Assembly (NCBI GenBank): GCA_947623455.1
Contig: OX392527.1
Location: 27,334,201 to 27,398,200, forward strand
Direction of reading: 5' to 3'
Length of the DNA: 64,000 bases
Origin: Mimachlamys varia
Lineage: Eukaryota; Mollusca; Bivalvia; Pectinida; Pectinidae
The notes below the pieces were generated by a model. The model worked only from the letters and a program-made list of their open reading frames with translations, was not told the DNA's origin and did not search any database. The translations under genes were made by a program, and so were the position numbers. Of the stretch, positions 11,101 through 20,567 are shown in pieces (the stretch's first letter is position 1; every line of letters begins with the position of its first letter).

Positions 11101-11173
11101 GGTCACCCTCTGTAGCCCCTACACTGAGCAGCTGAATGATGTATGGTAGCAGCAGTAATCCGGTACCAACCAT
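4883..11173 (-). CDS. Secreted PAN/apple + fibrinogen-related-domain protein, five exons
   Basis: Seen: exons 11173-10870, 10553-10459, 8397-8301, 6808-6644 and 5136-4883 all have GT donors and AG acceptors, and the phases match at every junction (1, 0, 1, 1). They total 915 nt, giving 304 residues and a TAA stop. Residues 1-22 form a hydrophobic signal peptide. Residues 53-82 have a PAN/apple-like cysteine spacing (C-x3-C-x4-C-x2-F-x-Y). Residues 104-304 are a fibrinogen C-terminal-type domain with the disulfide cysteines at 104/127 and 248/261, the calcium-loop D-x-D-N-D at 237-241, and the CNLNG block. Family knowledge: secreted invertebrate FReD proteins commonly act as pattern-recognition lectins. 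Odd: the usual GGGWT block is reduced to DGYT, and two introns start with minisatellites made of their own splice junction. The ligand and its immune role are inference. Exon structure is strongly supported; transcription is untested. Confidence 0.86.
5390..5395 (-). terminator. LTR polyadenylation signal AATAAA
   Basis: AATAAA on the minus strand, about 220 nt downstream of the expected start site of the LTR promoter, fits the R-region signal of an LTR. It could also cause premature polyadenylation of the host gene. Confidence 0.4.
5639..5798 (-). promoter_or_regulatory. LTR promoter: three CCAAT boxes and TATATAAG
   Basis: Three ATTGG motifs on the plus strand (CCAAT on the minus) spaced about 60 bp apart are followed, about 20 bases downstream on the minus strand, by TATATAAGGGG. 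This is the spacing of a standard pol II promoter inside a U3 region. Confidence 0.55.
6185..6600 (+). repeat. Degenerate copy of the foldback/CRE repeat family
   Basis: The sequence matches, with many changes, the two tandem copies at 60617-61580. It has GGTTTTGCCGAGGATTTTG, then GGTCATGAAAGA, then a TTTTTGACGAAAACGAAT segment, and ends with GCCATTTTGACGTCAC. The palindrome arms have decayed. It lies in intron 4 between the LTR and exon 4. Confidence 0.6.
6644..6808 (-). CDS. FReD gene exon 4: fibrinogen-related domain, NDLLHYLT to SGDV
   Basis: This 165-nt, phase 1-1 exon encodes residues 166-220. It holds the FReD hallmarks [22 protein letters not shown] and [12 protein letters not shown]. 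The acceptor is CATTACAG and the donor is GACGTCT followed by GTAAGA. Codon use is GC-richer than the flanks, as expected for retained coding sequence. Confidence 0.9.
7065..8314 (-). repeat. 41/42-bp minisatellite made of exon 3 end plus 5' splice site
   Basis: About 30 units fill the start of intron 3. On the minus strand each unit contains TGAACTTTGGATGG followed by GTAAGG, the last 14 nt of exon 3 and its donor, then about 27 nt of intron. Units nearest the exon are closest to the exon sequence. Units further away have CTTTTAATGG or carry GTTAGG or GTACAG in place of GTAAGG. The long open frames in this stretch come from the near-multiple-of-3 period and are not genes. Confidence 0.9.
8301..8397 (-). 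CDS. FReD gene exon 3: central fibrinogen-related domain
   Basis: This exon encodes residues 134-165, starting [12 protein letters not shown] and continuing with the canonical NRTW...YKNGFGN...GELWMG sequence of fibrinogen-related domains. The acceptor is TTTATAAG (weak pyrimidine tract); the donor is ATGG followed by GTAAGG. Phase 0 in and phase 1 out match exons 2 and 4. A second AG at 8385-8384 would give phase 2 and break the frame. The intron immediately repeats the exon end and donor in tandem. Confidence 0.85.
8398..9217. other. Unique part of FReD intron 2
   Basis: AT-rich sequence with no recognised element. A minus-strand frame around 9000-8810 stays open for about 60 codons and a short coiled-coil-like frame lies near 8810-8690, but neither has matching splice phases. 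Confidence 0.4.
9378..9448. other. Short unique spacer before the 64-bp array
   Basis: Non-repetitive intron 2 sequence. It ends with one diverged GTCGG/ACGGTA fragment resembling the unit of the adjacent array. Confidence 0.4.
9449..10507 (-). repeat. 64-bp minisatellite made of exon 2 end plus 5' splice site
   Basis: About 17 head-to-tail units of 64 bp, with 58-bp variants lacking 6 bp, fill the start of intron 2. Read on the minus strand each unit contains 49 nt identical or nearly identical to the coding end of exon 2, then the donor GTAGGTATAAC and 4 further intron bases. The donor is conserved in nearly every unit. If the first donor is not used, the reading frame meets TGA in the next unit, so retention would truncate the FReD. 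Confidence 0.9.
10459..10553 (-). CDS. FReD gene exon 2: N-terminal part of the fibrinogen-related domain
   Basis: The acceptor GTTACAG precedes the exon, which enters in phase 1 and leaves in phase 0 at TATACG followed by GTAGGT. It encodes residues 102-133, including the first conserved FReD cysteine (104) and the VxVLCDTDG block (residues 123-131). An alternative donor 4 nt downstream (GTAG followed by GTATAAC) would leave phase 1 and not fit exon 3. The last 49 nt of this exon plus the first 15 nt of the intron are the 64-bp unit of the array that follows. Confidence 0.78.
10870..11173 (-). CDS. FReD gene exon 1: signal peptide and PAN/apple-like domain
   Basis: The ATG lies at 11173-11171 and is followed by a leucine-rich hydrophobic stretch ending near an ATEG cleavage-like site at residues 20-23. 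Cysteines at residues 53, 57, 62, 74 and 82, with FTY at 65-67, match the compact PAN/apple pattern. The exon ends CAAG and is followed by GTAACT, leaving phase 1. Upstream of the ATG on the minus strand no convincing TATA box was found; a TATAAAA at about 11320 is on the plus strand. The start was chosen as the only ATG that gives a signal peptide. Confidence 0.85.
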
Positions 11174-11667
11174 TCTCCGTGGTCTTACAACAGAAGTACT
11201 GGCAAATATAACAACAGGCGGATTAGATAATTGGTCGGGACCCGTTGAACTTGGGAATCAGGTACGTCCGACGTCAACATGCATTTGTGATGTTATTGGC
11301 ATGCATGACTTGTTACAATGTATAAAAAGTAGATACATTAAATTATGTTGATGCTCTATTATGCAGACATTTTTTTGAATTTCTCTCAGGCATAACTATT
11401 TGCGATTAAATCAAGTTCCTTTTTTGAATTTTTATATCACAGGCCGAAGTTGATATAAGTCCGAAACAAGTATCAAATTCATTCAACGTCAGCATGCAAA
11501 GACATTCAGAAAGAGAAACAGGACAACACGGATGCTGTTTTTGTAAAGCCCCTGTTTCCGACGATGCTGTCACACTGGACCGGATTTGGGTTCCGAACAT
11601 CAACGTAGAATCTATAGGATTTTTTGTAAACTGGTGTTATCCGGTGGCAAAGTTGTCAGTCCGGTAA
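11136..11667 (+). CDS. Candidate two-exon plus-strand gene overlapping FReD exon 1
   Basis: Exon A (11136-11261) starts ATGATG right after an in-frame TGA and ends AATCAG followed by the strong donor GTACGT. Exon B (11443-11667) follows a long T-rich tract and TATATCACAG and ends in TAA. Phase 0 to phase 0 joins them into 116 residues. The protein is not recognised; it has a CCFC cluster and no signal peptide. The first 38 nt are antisense to the start of the FReD gene. AATAAA occurs at about 12034. It could be a chance ORF; the paired splice signals in phase are the reason to list it. Confidence 0.33.
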
Positions 11668-12599
11668 AAGAAAACTCATACTACTGACGTACTTGCACCG
11701 AACACGAAACGATTGAAACGTACCGATAGCGAACATGTAACGCACGGTTACAGTTCAACCAGCCGGATGAGTGACAAACAACAAACGAACATGAACCGGC
11801 CAAGCAGGACGCGTGCAGGATGCATTCCGGACAAACCGAACACCTTACGGACATGAACGTGCGCGTGCAGGAAATAACAAGGTATACGCATTTCTCCACC
11901 GGACCAGTTCTCGAAAAGTTGCATTGCTGACTGCTTCGATCTCCGCCATGTCCTTTGTTTGTCCGTTAGGGTGTTCGTTTAAGGTCCGGATAATGCGTGG
12001 CGTGTGTGTTCAAGTTTCATCTATGGACTAGACAATAAATCCCCCCCCCCCCCCACGTACAAATACAAAATAAACGAAGGAATTACGAACAATCACAGGA
12101 CAACGGATATGCACAAGACAACCAACGAATATTCTTGTTCGTCACAGTCTGTTTCAATTTTAGGTGTAACGGATGCAGACGAACGCACCCCACATCACCT
12201 GACGTGAAACGAATGTTCCGAACATCACCAGCTATACAAAAAATGTCAACCGTTTGACGATCGGAGGCCCAATCCGGTCAAGTGTGCCAGGGGCATTATG
12301 ACTTCATTAGACACTGTTAAAAACACCAATTTCACTTCTCCATGTCACTGTTCCGGATTTAGAAATGCCACTTTGTTATTGTTCAAGCCAACACAAATGG
12401 TATTGAATTTAGTATAGAGAACACATTTCAAATAGGAATACCTACCACATAGACAGAGAAAGGGAGCAAAATCTTGGATAACTGGATTCATATGGCGATA
12501 CTGTCGGCAGATGAGAACGTCAATTATTTGTTAAACGTTTCGATTTTAGGATAAATATAAACAATATCAATCCTCAACCATCAGCTTTCAGAGTGACCG
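11668..12599. other. GC-richer unassigned stretch with a C14 run
   Basis: From 11690 to 12010 the sequence is richer in CG with many GAACATGA/ACCGGA-like words and short open frames in both directions, but no splice-supported exon. A 14-base C run is at 12041-12054. The rest is AT-rich. Confidence 0.3.
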
Positions 12600-12981
12600 T
12601 TAAAGGCCCAATATACGCAACTTTCGGCAAAACTTAAAGCGAAAATCAAGCTTTATAACTTTTTATTATTATATATTTAGTTAAGATTAACGGATATCAG
12701 CAACATTCAAGATGAATTCTTACGCGGTTACCGGTACAGTAGCAGTTCTGTTGAAACTCGGTATTTGTAAACACGCGTCCATTTTGAACTGTCTTCTAGC
12801 TTCGGCTTGTTGTTGAAGTGGGCCCCACCTGAATTATTTTCATTTTTTTGTATTTTTCTGTCAAGAGTCCCTTGTAAGTTCGTTTTAGGCTTATTTTTTG
12901 CATGGTTATCAACTGGATTTTTTTTTCAGAATTTTTCAGAATCACAAAAAAATTCTGAAGTTATGTATATTGGGCCTTTAA
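12600..12981 (-). mobile_element. TTAA-flanked MITE, copy 1 (full length)
   Basis: The element runs from TTAA at 12600 to TTAA at 12978-12981. It has terminal inverted repeats AGGCCCAATATACG / CATATTGGGCCT-type with one or two mismatches, and no coding sequence. It matches copy 3 (62000-62387) in inverse orientation. TTAA flanks are typical of piggyBac-mobilised non-autonomous elements; that assignment is inference. Confidence 0.75.
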
Positions 12982-14010
12982 ACAGAGGCCTTGCTGTAGT
13001 GGAGTCACGCCTTCAACGTTAAGTATCACTGTGGTTTTCGAAAAAGAACGGACTCGTATACAACCGACCCTAAGTATATATGATAGGTAAACATTAGGCC
13101 AGCGAAGGCCGTTTATTATTTTTAAATTCACAACAATCAATTGAAGCAGATAGAAATGAGATAACCCGGCTCTTACGTTTGAACTCTAGTTGGCAATTGT
13201 AAAAGGAAGAATCACTTTCAGGTACGAGCGTATATTCGCATAGGTCTGATAAAACATACGTTAGTTAGCTTAGAGAGCCATTGCTTTGGCAATACCTCTG
13301 AACTATTTATTTGAAATAAACCCCCATCGTATGGTGTTGTCTAGATACAACCTACACCGTCATTTGCGAGACAAACTCCACTTTGAACTGAAACTGTTTG
13401 ATTGTTGGAGGACTCGTCTACATTACTCAGTGACTTTCATTAGTTACTTTGTTCAAACTGTTTTGGAATTATTTTTCCTGGAAAATAACCATAGCCATGT
13501 TTATCTTTTAATTGTAAATGATGAAATTGTTGAAAATTGGCGTGACCTCATACGCGTAAAGTACTAATATATTCGATCTCTGTTGCATGTTCGACGTTTA
13601 GGTTTGCGAGTATCGGCGTATGGTAATGAGTATACTTAAATCTTTGGCTTACATAAACATGTAAAATAAAAATACGCTTCACTGCAATTTGTCATTAAAT
13701 GAACGGCACTTAATTATATTTCACAGACGAGATGAAACGGGCGAAAACGAACCGTGCATCAAACGACGATCGAAGAAAACTGAGTCGGAAAGATACTGAT
13801 AAACAAAAGGGGGCGATGGAATTTTATATTTTAGTCCCTTTTTAACACCTACCTGATAAATAATTTCACACCTCTCAGGTTTTGTATAGCATACAGCTAC
13901 AAAAGATGATAAATAACCACTTTAGGATGATGATTTAGAGCACACCGATGCCATAATTTATATACCTTCAGTTGGGATTTTATAATCTACTGATCATAAC
14001 AGTGTAAGTG
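12982..14010. other. No gene recognised
   Basis: AT-rich. The open frame at 13286-13567 has no homology I recognise and no convincing splice context. Confidence 0.3.
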
Positions 14011-14190
14011 TATGTGACAAAGATTTACATGGCGAGTACTCTTCCGGAACACCTGGTCTTATTCTTTTGTACTTTTACAAGGGTCTCCATGTGAATCTTT
14101 CCTTTGTTCATATTTTGCCCCAGTTTTAATCGATTTTGTGTTCGGATTATGATTTTGTTAATGCTTCCGTATTTTCTAATTTATTTTCAT
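14011..14190 (+). mobile_element. Retroelement 3' tail copy
   Basis: It begins at TGTGACAAAGATTTACATGGC and continues through CTTCCGGAACACCTGGTCTTATT to GATTATGATTTTGTTAATGC. It aligns to the tail of the RT-bearing copy at 22926-23700 with a short internal deletion. Confidence 0.75.
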
Positions 14191-14544
14191 ACATTATTTA
14201 AAACTAAAACAGTATAAAATTGACATGCAGGTAAATATTACATATACTTCAATGCTTAGTGCCAGCGGTCACCTGATTAGTTATTGGTTCATGTCTAATT
14301 AGAACGTTTGTTAAGTCTCAGGAGTAGACGGTAACACATGGAATATGGGGTCAAGTATCATGTTGATTCTTATATGAACGTTCCGGTTATTCGTGTCCTT
14401 TGTGCTGTCAATAGCCGACAGACAGCCTTACAACATTGTGTTTCTGGAGATACAGGTTGCAAAGACTGTTGGCGCCTTCATGATCTCATTGGGAAATATG
14501 CAGTCGTTGTGTTGTTTAAGGATCGATTTATGTTCTTATTGTCA

Positions 14545-14725
14545 ATACCCCGGCTCTCACTTTAAGGACATGTCATTACTTATAATTTACTAAATTCATA
14601 TGTGAACAGTTTTCGAGGGGAGTTGTATAAAGATCGAATTATTATTTTAATTTTTAATATTCCGGTTCTCACTTTAAGGAAATGGCATTACTTATAATTT
14701 ATTTAATTCATATGACGGCAGTTTT
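14545..14725 (+). repeat. ~113-bp imperfect direct duplication
   Basis: CCGGCTCTCACTTTAAGGA...AATTCATATG...GTTTTCGA at 14550-14620 recurs at 14663-14733 with a few changes. The second copy runs directly into the next retroelement tail. Confidence 0.6.
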
Positions 14726-14727
14726 CG

Positions 14728-14872
14728 ATGAAGTAATGGACGCTTACACTTGAGGAGTTCCTGGTCTTACTCTTCCTATGTATGCTTTCCTTTGTTCATA
14801 TTTTGTCCCTAGTTTAATCCATTTCGAGTTCGGGTTATGGTTTTGTTGGCGCTCTCTGATTTTGTTTTCACA
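14728..14872 (+). mobile_element. Retroelement 3' tail copy, diverged
   Basis: GAAGTAATGGACGCTTACAC, GAGTTCCTGGTCTTACTCTTC, CCTTTGTTCATATTTTGTCC and GGTTATGGTTTTGTTGGCGC match the tail family in order. The element ends before CTGATTTTG. Confidence 0.65.
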
Positions 14873-14889
14873 TAAACTATCATTGAAAA

Positions 14890-16215
14890 TTGAATTTTGG
14901 TAAATCAATTATTCAGTAATGATCGTGTTTACCCACATGGACTTTTTGGTTTAACCTCTGCTTTATCATATATACCACGATAGGAAGTGATATATATATA
15001 TACGGACACTAATTCAAATTCATTCAGATGACGTTACACACACGTGCTGCACCTTTTGAATTTAGTAATATATACAGTATGACGAAAAAATGAAGGACTC
15101 TTCAGTGATGCTAGGGGCCAAAAGGTGGGAATCCAAATTTCTAAACTAATGTAGAAGCAGAAGGGTCAGGTGCGTAAAACCCCTTTAATTGATGAATTTA
15201 GAAGTAAAATTAAAGTAGTTCTGTATAATTTCAAATCGTGTACTACGAAAATATAGTACATACTTTGTCCGCTGATGGATTTGTTTTCAATACATACCTC
15301 AATTCTTAGTGTTGGATCTACATCCTCTCCTATGTTGATTCCAGTGAAATGTATATCTGGTGAATAGCAGGTTATATAATCTTCGCTTCAAGCCCTTCAT
15401 TTAATCTGTACCGACACATGATGCTTCTTGTCTGGGCACATGCCGCTGCGATCTACAATCTCGTTATGGCAGATCAAAAGTTCGATGCACTAGGTTTCCA
15501 GGTAATGGGAGGGTTTAAACATAACATACGGACGTCGGATAAAAGACTGATCAAGTTAAGAGCAATCAATATAATTGGCAAAGTGCATATTATGTACTCC
15601 TTTACTTACGTGCTTCAGGTCGAAGTATCAGTTTACTGGGCATTGATCGTGTTAATTCGTGCTGAACTAACACGATATCTTAGTTGGATAAACACTTACG
15701 TAGTTTGTCTCAGATAACAGAATCTGCCAACTGGACTGAGACAGGCCCTAATGTATCATTATCGAATAGCAATCGACGATCAAGCGCCCATAAAAAGCTG
15801 CTTTTACTACACCGAGTTATAAATTACGGATGCGTTTATGTATATATCATGTCGTTTGTGTATATGGCTTTATGATGTTAATTAACCAGAGGTTTTTAAA
15901 TCATATTAAAAGGAAAGGCACGTTTGAATGAGTTTAGATATAGACCCCGTACACCAATGTAAGATAGAAAAGTATATATACAACTCTCACTGCTTCGGTC
16001 CTGTTTATATATATATAGAAATTAAAAAAAAAAAAAAAAAAATTAGCTACGAAAGGAGAGGTCATAAAACAGTCATAGATATATTTTATCATCTTTAAAT
16101 GCAACAATGATATATATTGTTTTGACTAATTTTCTTTAATCACGATATACATTTATTTTGATTAATAGGATATTAGAAATACACATTTGTTAATTTTTTA
16201 AAAACAATGAAGAGA
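14890..16215. other. No recognised gene; one short dispersed repeat at 15095-15184
   Basis: A segment with GTGATGCTAGGGGCCAAAAGG recurs at 58510-58594. An open frame at 15418-15717 contains a strong donor (TTCCAG followed by GTAATG) and acceptor-like GTGCTTCAG, but the protein is unrecognised. A run of about 18 A is near 16024. Confidence 0.3.
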
Positions 16216-16221
16216 TTTGAA

Positions 16222-16370
16222 AAAAAAATCAGAAAATACCGTAGCGTCAACAACATAAACATAACTCAAAATCGATTAAACCAGTTAAAAAATATCGAAA
16301 AAGGAAGATTTATAAAGAAACCATTGAAAAAGAACAAGAAGATCAGACCAGGTGTTCCGAAAGGTATGCG
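16222..16370 (-). mobile_element. Retroelement 3' tail copy, strongly diverged
   Basis: On the minus strand the order CACCTGGTCT, CTTTTTCAATGG, TAATCGATTTTGAGTTATG and GACGCTACGGTATTTTCTGAT matches the tail family. The element-internal part is absent. Confidence 0.55.
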
Positions 16371-17770
16371 TGTTTTATTTCATTAGCGATACAAATGTAT
16401 TTCACGATTCGTGCATTGAGAAATATATGTTTATGTGTAAAACATATCTCTCAAAGAAAAGACTAATAATACATATAATGATATCATTGTGTGTCTTTAT
16501 TCATACAATATTTTCACAACCAGTAGAGATATCTGAGCTATGTTGTTTGATATATTCTTAAGTATAGAATTACATGTTTTACGTATCAAAAAATAAAACA
16601 CGGTATGCGGATGTATATGAAAACAATCAAAGCTAATGTAGCCAGTCAAATAGTTAATGTTTAAGCTTAAATATCACTTATACAACGTTGAAGAATCGAG
16701 CAAAGACATTTCTGATAAAGAATACCAATACCTATTATCAGAGAAGCACAGACTCCATCTCCTTTTAGTATTTAACCTTTTGTTGACATTCTGATCATTG
16801 TATATGATAAGTAGTTTATAATGAGTATATGTATATACAACAACAACACAAACAAAACAAAATAAAAAACATAAAAACAAAAATGACAAATTTTGTTAAA
16901 AGGATATTAAATTTTGTTGGTTTGTCGAAAACATATTTATTGATCTGTGCAGTTATTCAACAAAAGCACACAATTTGGTTGCCGTTATTTAGCGTGAGAT
17001 TTACTTGAGTGCTACACATTTTTGTCAATACAGAAAATAAGGTATTTACAAAACCACATAACTGATATCCTATTTTGTTAGGAGATCTTACAAGTCAATA
17101 CCAACAAACAATAGAATGTCTATAACTTTAACTTACAGTGAAGTTAGTCATTAAGATCTGGCTACAAAGGTTACGCTACCGAGCTACCGATTGGCGCAGC
17201 AACATTTTCGTCAATATTTAAAAAATATATCTTTCCTCAATTCTCAATGGCTAAGATAGGAGATCCATATTTTGCGAAATCAACCTGATGTTTCTATTTT
17301 TAGAAACACTGAGTCAATATTGCATTTGTGACCTCATAATCATTGTGACGTTATAGTACCCTTGCATGCAACTGCAAATTTCATTCTTTATCAAGACAGA
17401 TATAAATTCAATTTAAGTCTTTTGCAAACAAGTTTCACTTCTAATATAAAAATTAAGGACCGTTGATTCGGTCAAAATGGTGTTTTACCGATCTGGTAGA
17501 ATTCAAAATATAAACCTCAGGCTAAAGCCATCGGTTAATATTTGATTTTACCAGGTTGGTATAAAACCATATTGACCTCAGCAAAGGTCCATTATTGATA
17601 TATATTTCTCTTGTGTGAAGTAATATGTTGATGATTACACTAGTGCTTACACTCGTGAAAACATCGGTATTGTGCCATTTCCGCGTGCCATTCTTTAAAA
17701 TGAAGACGTATTTGTAAATGTTCATTAAGGATTAACCTCAATCTATTTTTATGTTATTGAGCCATAACAC
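16371..17770. other. No gene recognised
   Basis: AT-rich sequence with no splice-supported exon and no repeat matching others in the window. Confidence 0.35.
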
Positions 17771-17771
17771 A

Positions 17772-17954
17772 AAAAGAGGATTTTCACAGGGATTATGTAG
17801 AAAAGATCAAATTAAAAGGATTAACTTTTAAACAATCGGAGTGTACTCTCATCATAAACCACTCCTCGGTTTATTTAGAGTACACTCCGATTGTTTAAAA
17901 GTTAATCCTTTTAATTTGATCTTTTCTACATAATGCTTGTGAAAATCCTCTTTT
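17772..17954. repeat. 183-bp near-perfect palindrome (hairpin)
   Basis: Arms 17772-17849 and 17877-17954 are exact reverse complements except for a 3-base mismatch (GGG versus GCT). An inner stem ATAAACC/GGTTTAT with a 7-nt loop continues the symmetry. There is no coding content. It may be a foldback transposon copy or a recent inverted duplication. Confidence 0.9.
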
Positions 17955-18214
17955 AATGTTTGACTATTTCCTCCTAGAAAACATTACGTTGTTAAAGTTG
18001 TATCAACAAATCAAAAACGACGTTACAAATGGTGACGTCATTTTTTACATTCTAAGGTGATAACACACATTTCTAAGCCAATAAAAATGCCTCTTACAAG
18101 CAAGATTAAATTATTTTCAAATATTAGAGGAGAAATTGTTAATTTCAAATAACGAGTAAAGTTTGTATATCATAAATCGTGCCACTACTCAAAAGAGATA
18201 TATATGACCATCAA
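17955..18214. other. No gene recognised
   Basis: AT-rich spacer between the palindrome and a retroelement tail. Confidence 0.3.
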
Positions 18215-18500
18215 CAAAAATCAGAGAATACCAAAGCGTCAACAAAACCATAATCTGAACTCAAAATCGATTAAACAAGGGGCAAAATAGGAACAAAGGA
18301 AATATTTACATGGAGACTCTCGTAAAACTACAGGAGAATAAGCCCAGGTGTTCCGGAAGATGTAATCTTGGTGACATCCAAGTAAGCATCAATCCTCCAA
18401 ATGAGAACCGAGTCATCATTGTCATCACAAGTAAACACACTAATAAGCAAACTCAAAAACGTCCATCTTTACATCACACAAAGATACAGAATAACAAAGT
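18215..18500 (-). mobile_element. Retroelement 3' end with the last RT codons
   Basis: On the minus strand it reads TATTCTGTATCTTTGTGTGA...GATGGACGTTTTTGAGTTTGC, the C-terminal codons seen at 23387-23433. It then continues through the conserved tail to GACGCTTTGGTATTCTCTGAT. It is therefore a 5'-truncated insertion. About 90 bp of the usual tail, including the ACATGGCGGGTGTCGTCGAT block, is missing. Confidence 0.8.
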
Positions 18501-18989
18501 AACAACAAACCTGTTTAAATAAGAAGTCCTCTCTCTGAAGCCCACAGCTTGTATCTGATATATGTACTGAAGACACATACATATCATTTCTAAAGAGGAT
18601 AACATAGTCTCAGTTTTCTCACTGTTGCTTAGTAATTCTCGTGAAAAGGAAATAACTATTCATTAAGAAATAATAAAGACATGGAAGTTCTTGATAGGCT
18701 AACATAATACGCAACCTTGAGATATTGATGGAAACGATTTGTTTTATACAATTGACACGGATTATTTTCTAGTCTGTGTAATCGTTAGATCTCTTTATAA
18801 CAACAGCGTCGTGCTTGTAGCATATATTGATATTCTATATCATTGTGATCAAAGTGATTTAAGGTGGCTTTTGCGACCACAGTAAATATCACTAGGGACA
18901 GAGATATAGTCTGACATTCAAGAACAACTATCTTATTCTCGTTTTCAAGGGTAACCTTGTAAATTTTTCCTTTGCTGATATTGCTATGA
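18501..18989. other. No gene recognised
   Basis: AT-rich, no structure noted. Confidence 0.3.
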
Positions 18990-19110
18990 TTGAAATACCT
19001 GGTCTAATTCTTTTGTACTTTTTCAAGGATATCGGTGTACATATTTGCCTTTATCCATAGTTTAATCGATTTTGAGTTTGGATTATAGGTTGATTATTCA
19101 ATTTTTGTTT
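18990..19110 (+). mobile_element. Retroelement 3' tail copy, strongly diverged
   Basis: ACCTGGTCTAATTCTTTTGT, TTAATCGATTTTGAGTTTGG and GATTATAGG match the tail family. Both ends are lost. Confidence 0.5.
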
Positions 19111-19423
19111 GGAGTTATATTGATTGTATTCTACATAATATCATGGGTCTTGGTATTTTAAACGTTGTTTCCCGAATCATTGCATGGAAAGTTGAATCAA
19201 TGTGGGATTACTTTTTATTTGCATTGCTACATCTTGTTACATAATTTTCCAGTGGTCCAGAAAGCCATTTTGTTCACAGAAATTATCATAAGTTGCAAAA
19301 AATGAAAACCTGATTCATGCATGTAAATAATACGTGACGTATTATAGCGTTATATATCTTATAATATTCGTTTTAAATACTTCTCCATGTTTACAAATTT
19401 GATAAATGGTATGTACGCACGTA

Positions 19424-20105
19424 CGAGGGGTGTTCCATAAATAATGTCATTTGAGCTTTATTTCGCGGAAATCGTGCAATTTATGGACAAAACCACCTCG
19501 TGTCGATTGAGTGATCACTGGCTCGTGACACAGGTAAATATCTCGTCCACACGTTCACTGGCCTCGGTACAGTGTACATCGTTTCATAGCCTATTCGTTA
19601 GACTAGACACAAAATGACAGGAAAACGAGCTGAAAATGTTCATGAAATTAGGGCCTATATAAAAGGTGGGTCATTACTCGGCATGAAGGCTGTAGATATT
19701 CACCGCGAGCTGTGTGACATTTATGGGGAGGGCCAAATGTCTCACAAGACTGTTTGTAGGTGGGTAGGTAAATTTAGTGCTTGGGCAGCAGCAACTGAAA
19801 GATGATGCTCACCCAGGTCGTCCTGCAACAACTACGACCAAAGGTAACATAGCAAAAAATCAGAAATATCCTCCAAACTGATGCTCGATTCACCGTAAGA
19901 CCATTGGCTCGAATGACAAACTTGTCGTTAGCAAGAGTTCATGCAATTTTGAAGAAACACCTAAAAGAAGAAGCGTGTAACAATGGCAAAATAACTTCTC
20001 AAAATGTACCCAAAATATAGTAAAAACGCTTTTGATAATATAGTCACTGGTGATGAGACCTGGGTGTATTATTTTGAACCAAATGGAAGGTTGCTAGTAG
20101 AGTTT
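19424..20105 (+). pseudogene. Mariner-like transposon, frameshifted and 3'-truncated
   Basis: A TIR-like start CGAGGGGTGTTCCATAAATA lies after TA at 19422. The ATG at 19614 opens a transposase N terminus with the mariner HTH: HEIRAYIKG, VDIHRELCDIYGEGQMSHKT, VCRWVGKF. The frame breaks near 19785. Further pieces resemble the second HTH (LARVHAILKKHLK) and, after a deletion, TGDETWVYYFEP with the first catalytic Asp. The remaining catalytic residues and the 3' TIR are missing. It cannot encode active enzyme. Confidence 0.88.
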
Positions 20106-20109
20106 ATAT

Positions 20110-20567
20110 TATCATACTTTCATTCAAAATGTAGTTACAGTTTTAAAATAAATATGTACTGTAAACGAGTCACAATTATACAAAATTACACAAAACTATA
20201 TATATTAACAAAATAAATTATAGATTTGTAGATTGAAAATTTTTGTATAACCCAGGTTATGATTTTCCTACCAGTGTTTAATCGAATACAGAATCACATT
20301 ACTATTATTTTATTCTAATATATGAAGCCGTAATTGCATGCATTTAAAAAAATAGTTACTTTCGAAAGAATATAGATAATAATAATTGTGTACATGAAAT
20401 CAGATGATATATGACACTTATCTGAAACAATAGTTATTTCCCAATTTCCTCCTCTTTTTCTTATCCCGGTATCTTATCTATTTCTTTTTAGTTTGACTAC
20501 ATTGCTTTTTTGTGACTACATTGCCTTTTTGTGCCATTTTAACTAAACTTTATTTATGTGTCCCGTT
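20110..20567. other. No gene recognised
   Basis: AT-rich sequence between the mariner relic and the 1.6-kb TTAA element. Confidence 0.3.

Noticed and set aside
15418..15875. Possible two-exon gene with donor TTCCAG/GTAATG
   Set aside because: The frame is continuous with or without splicing and no recognisable protein results.
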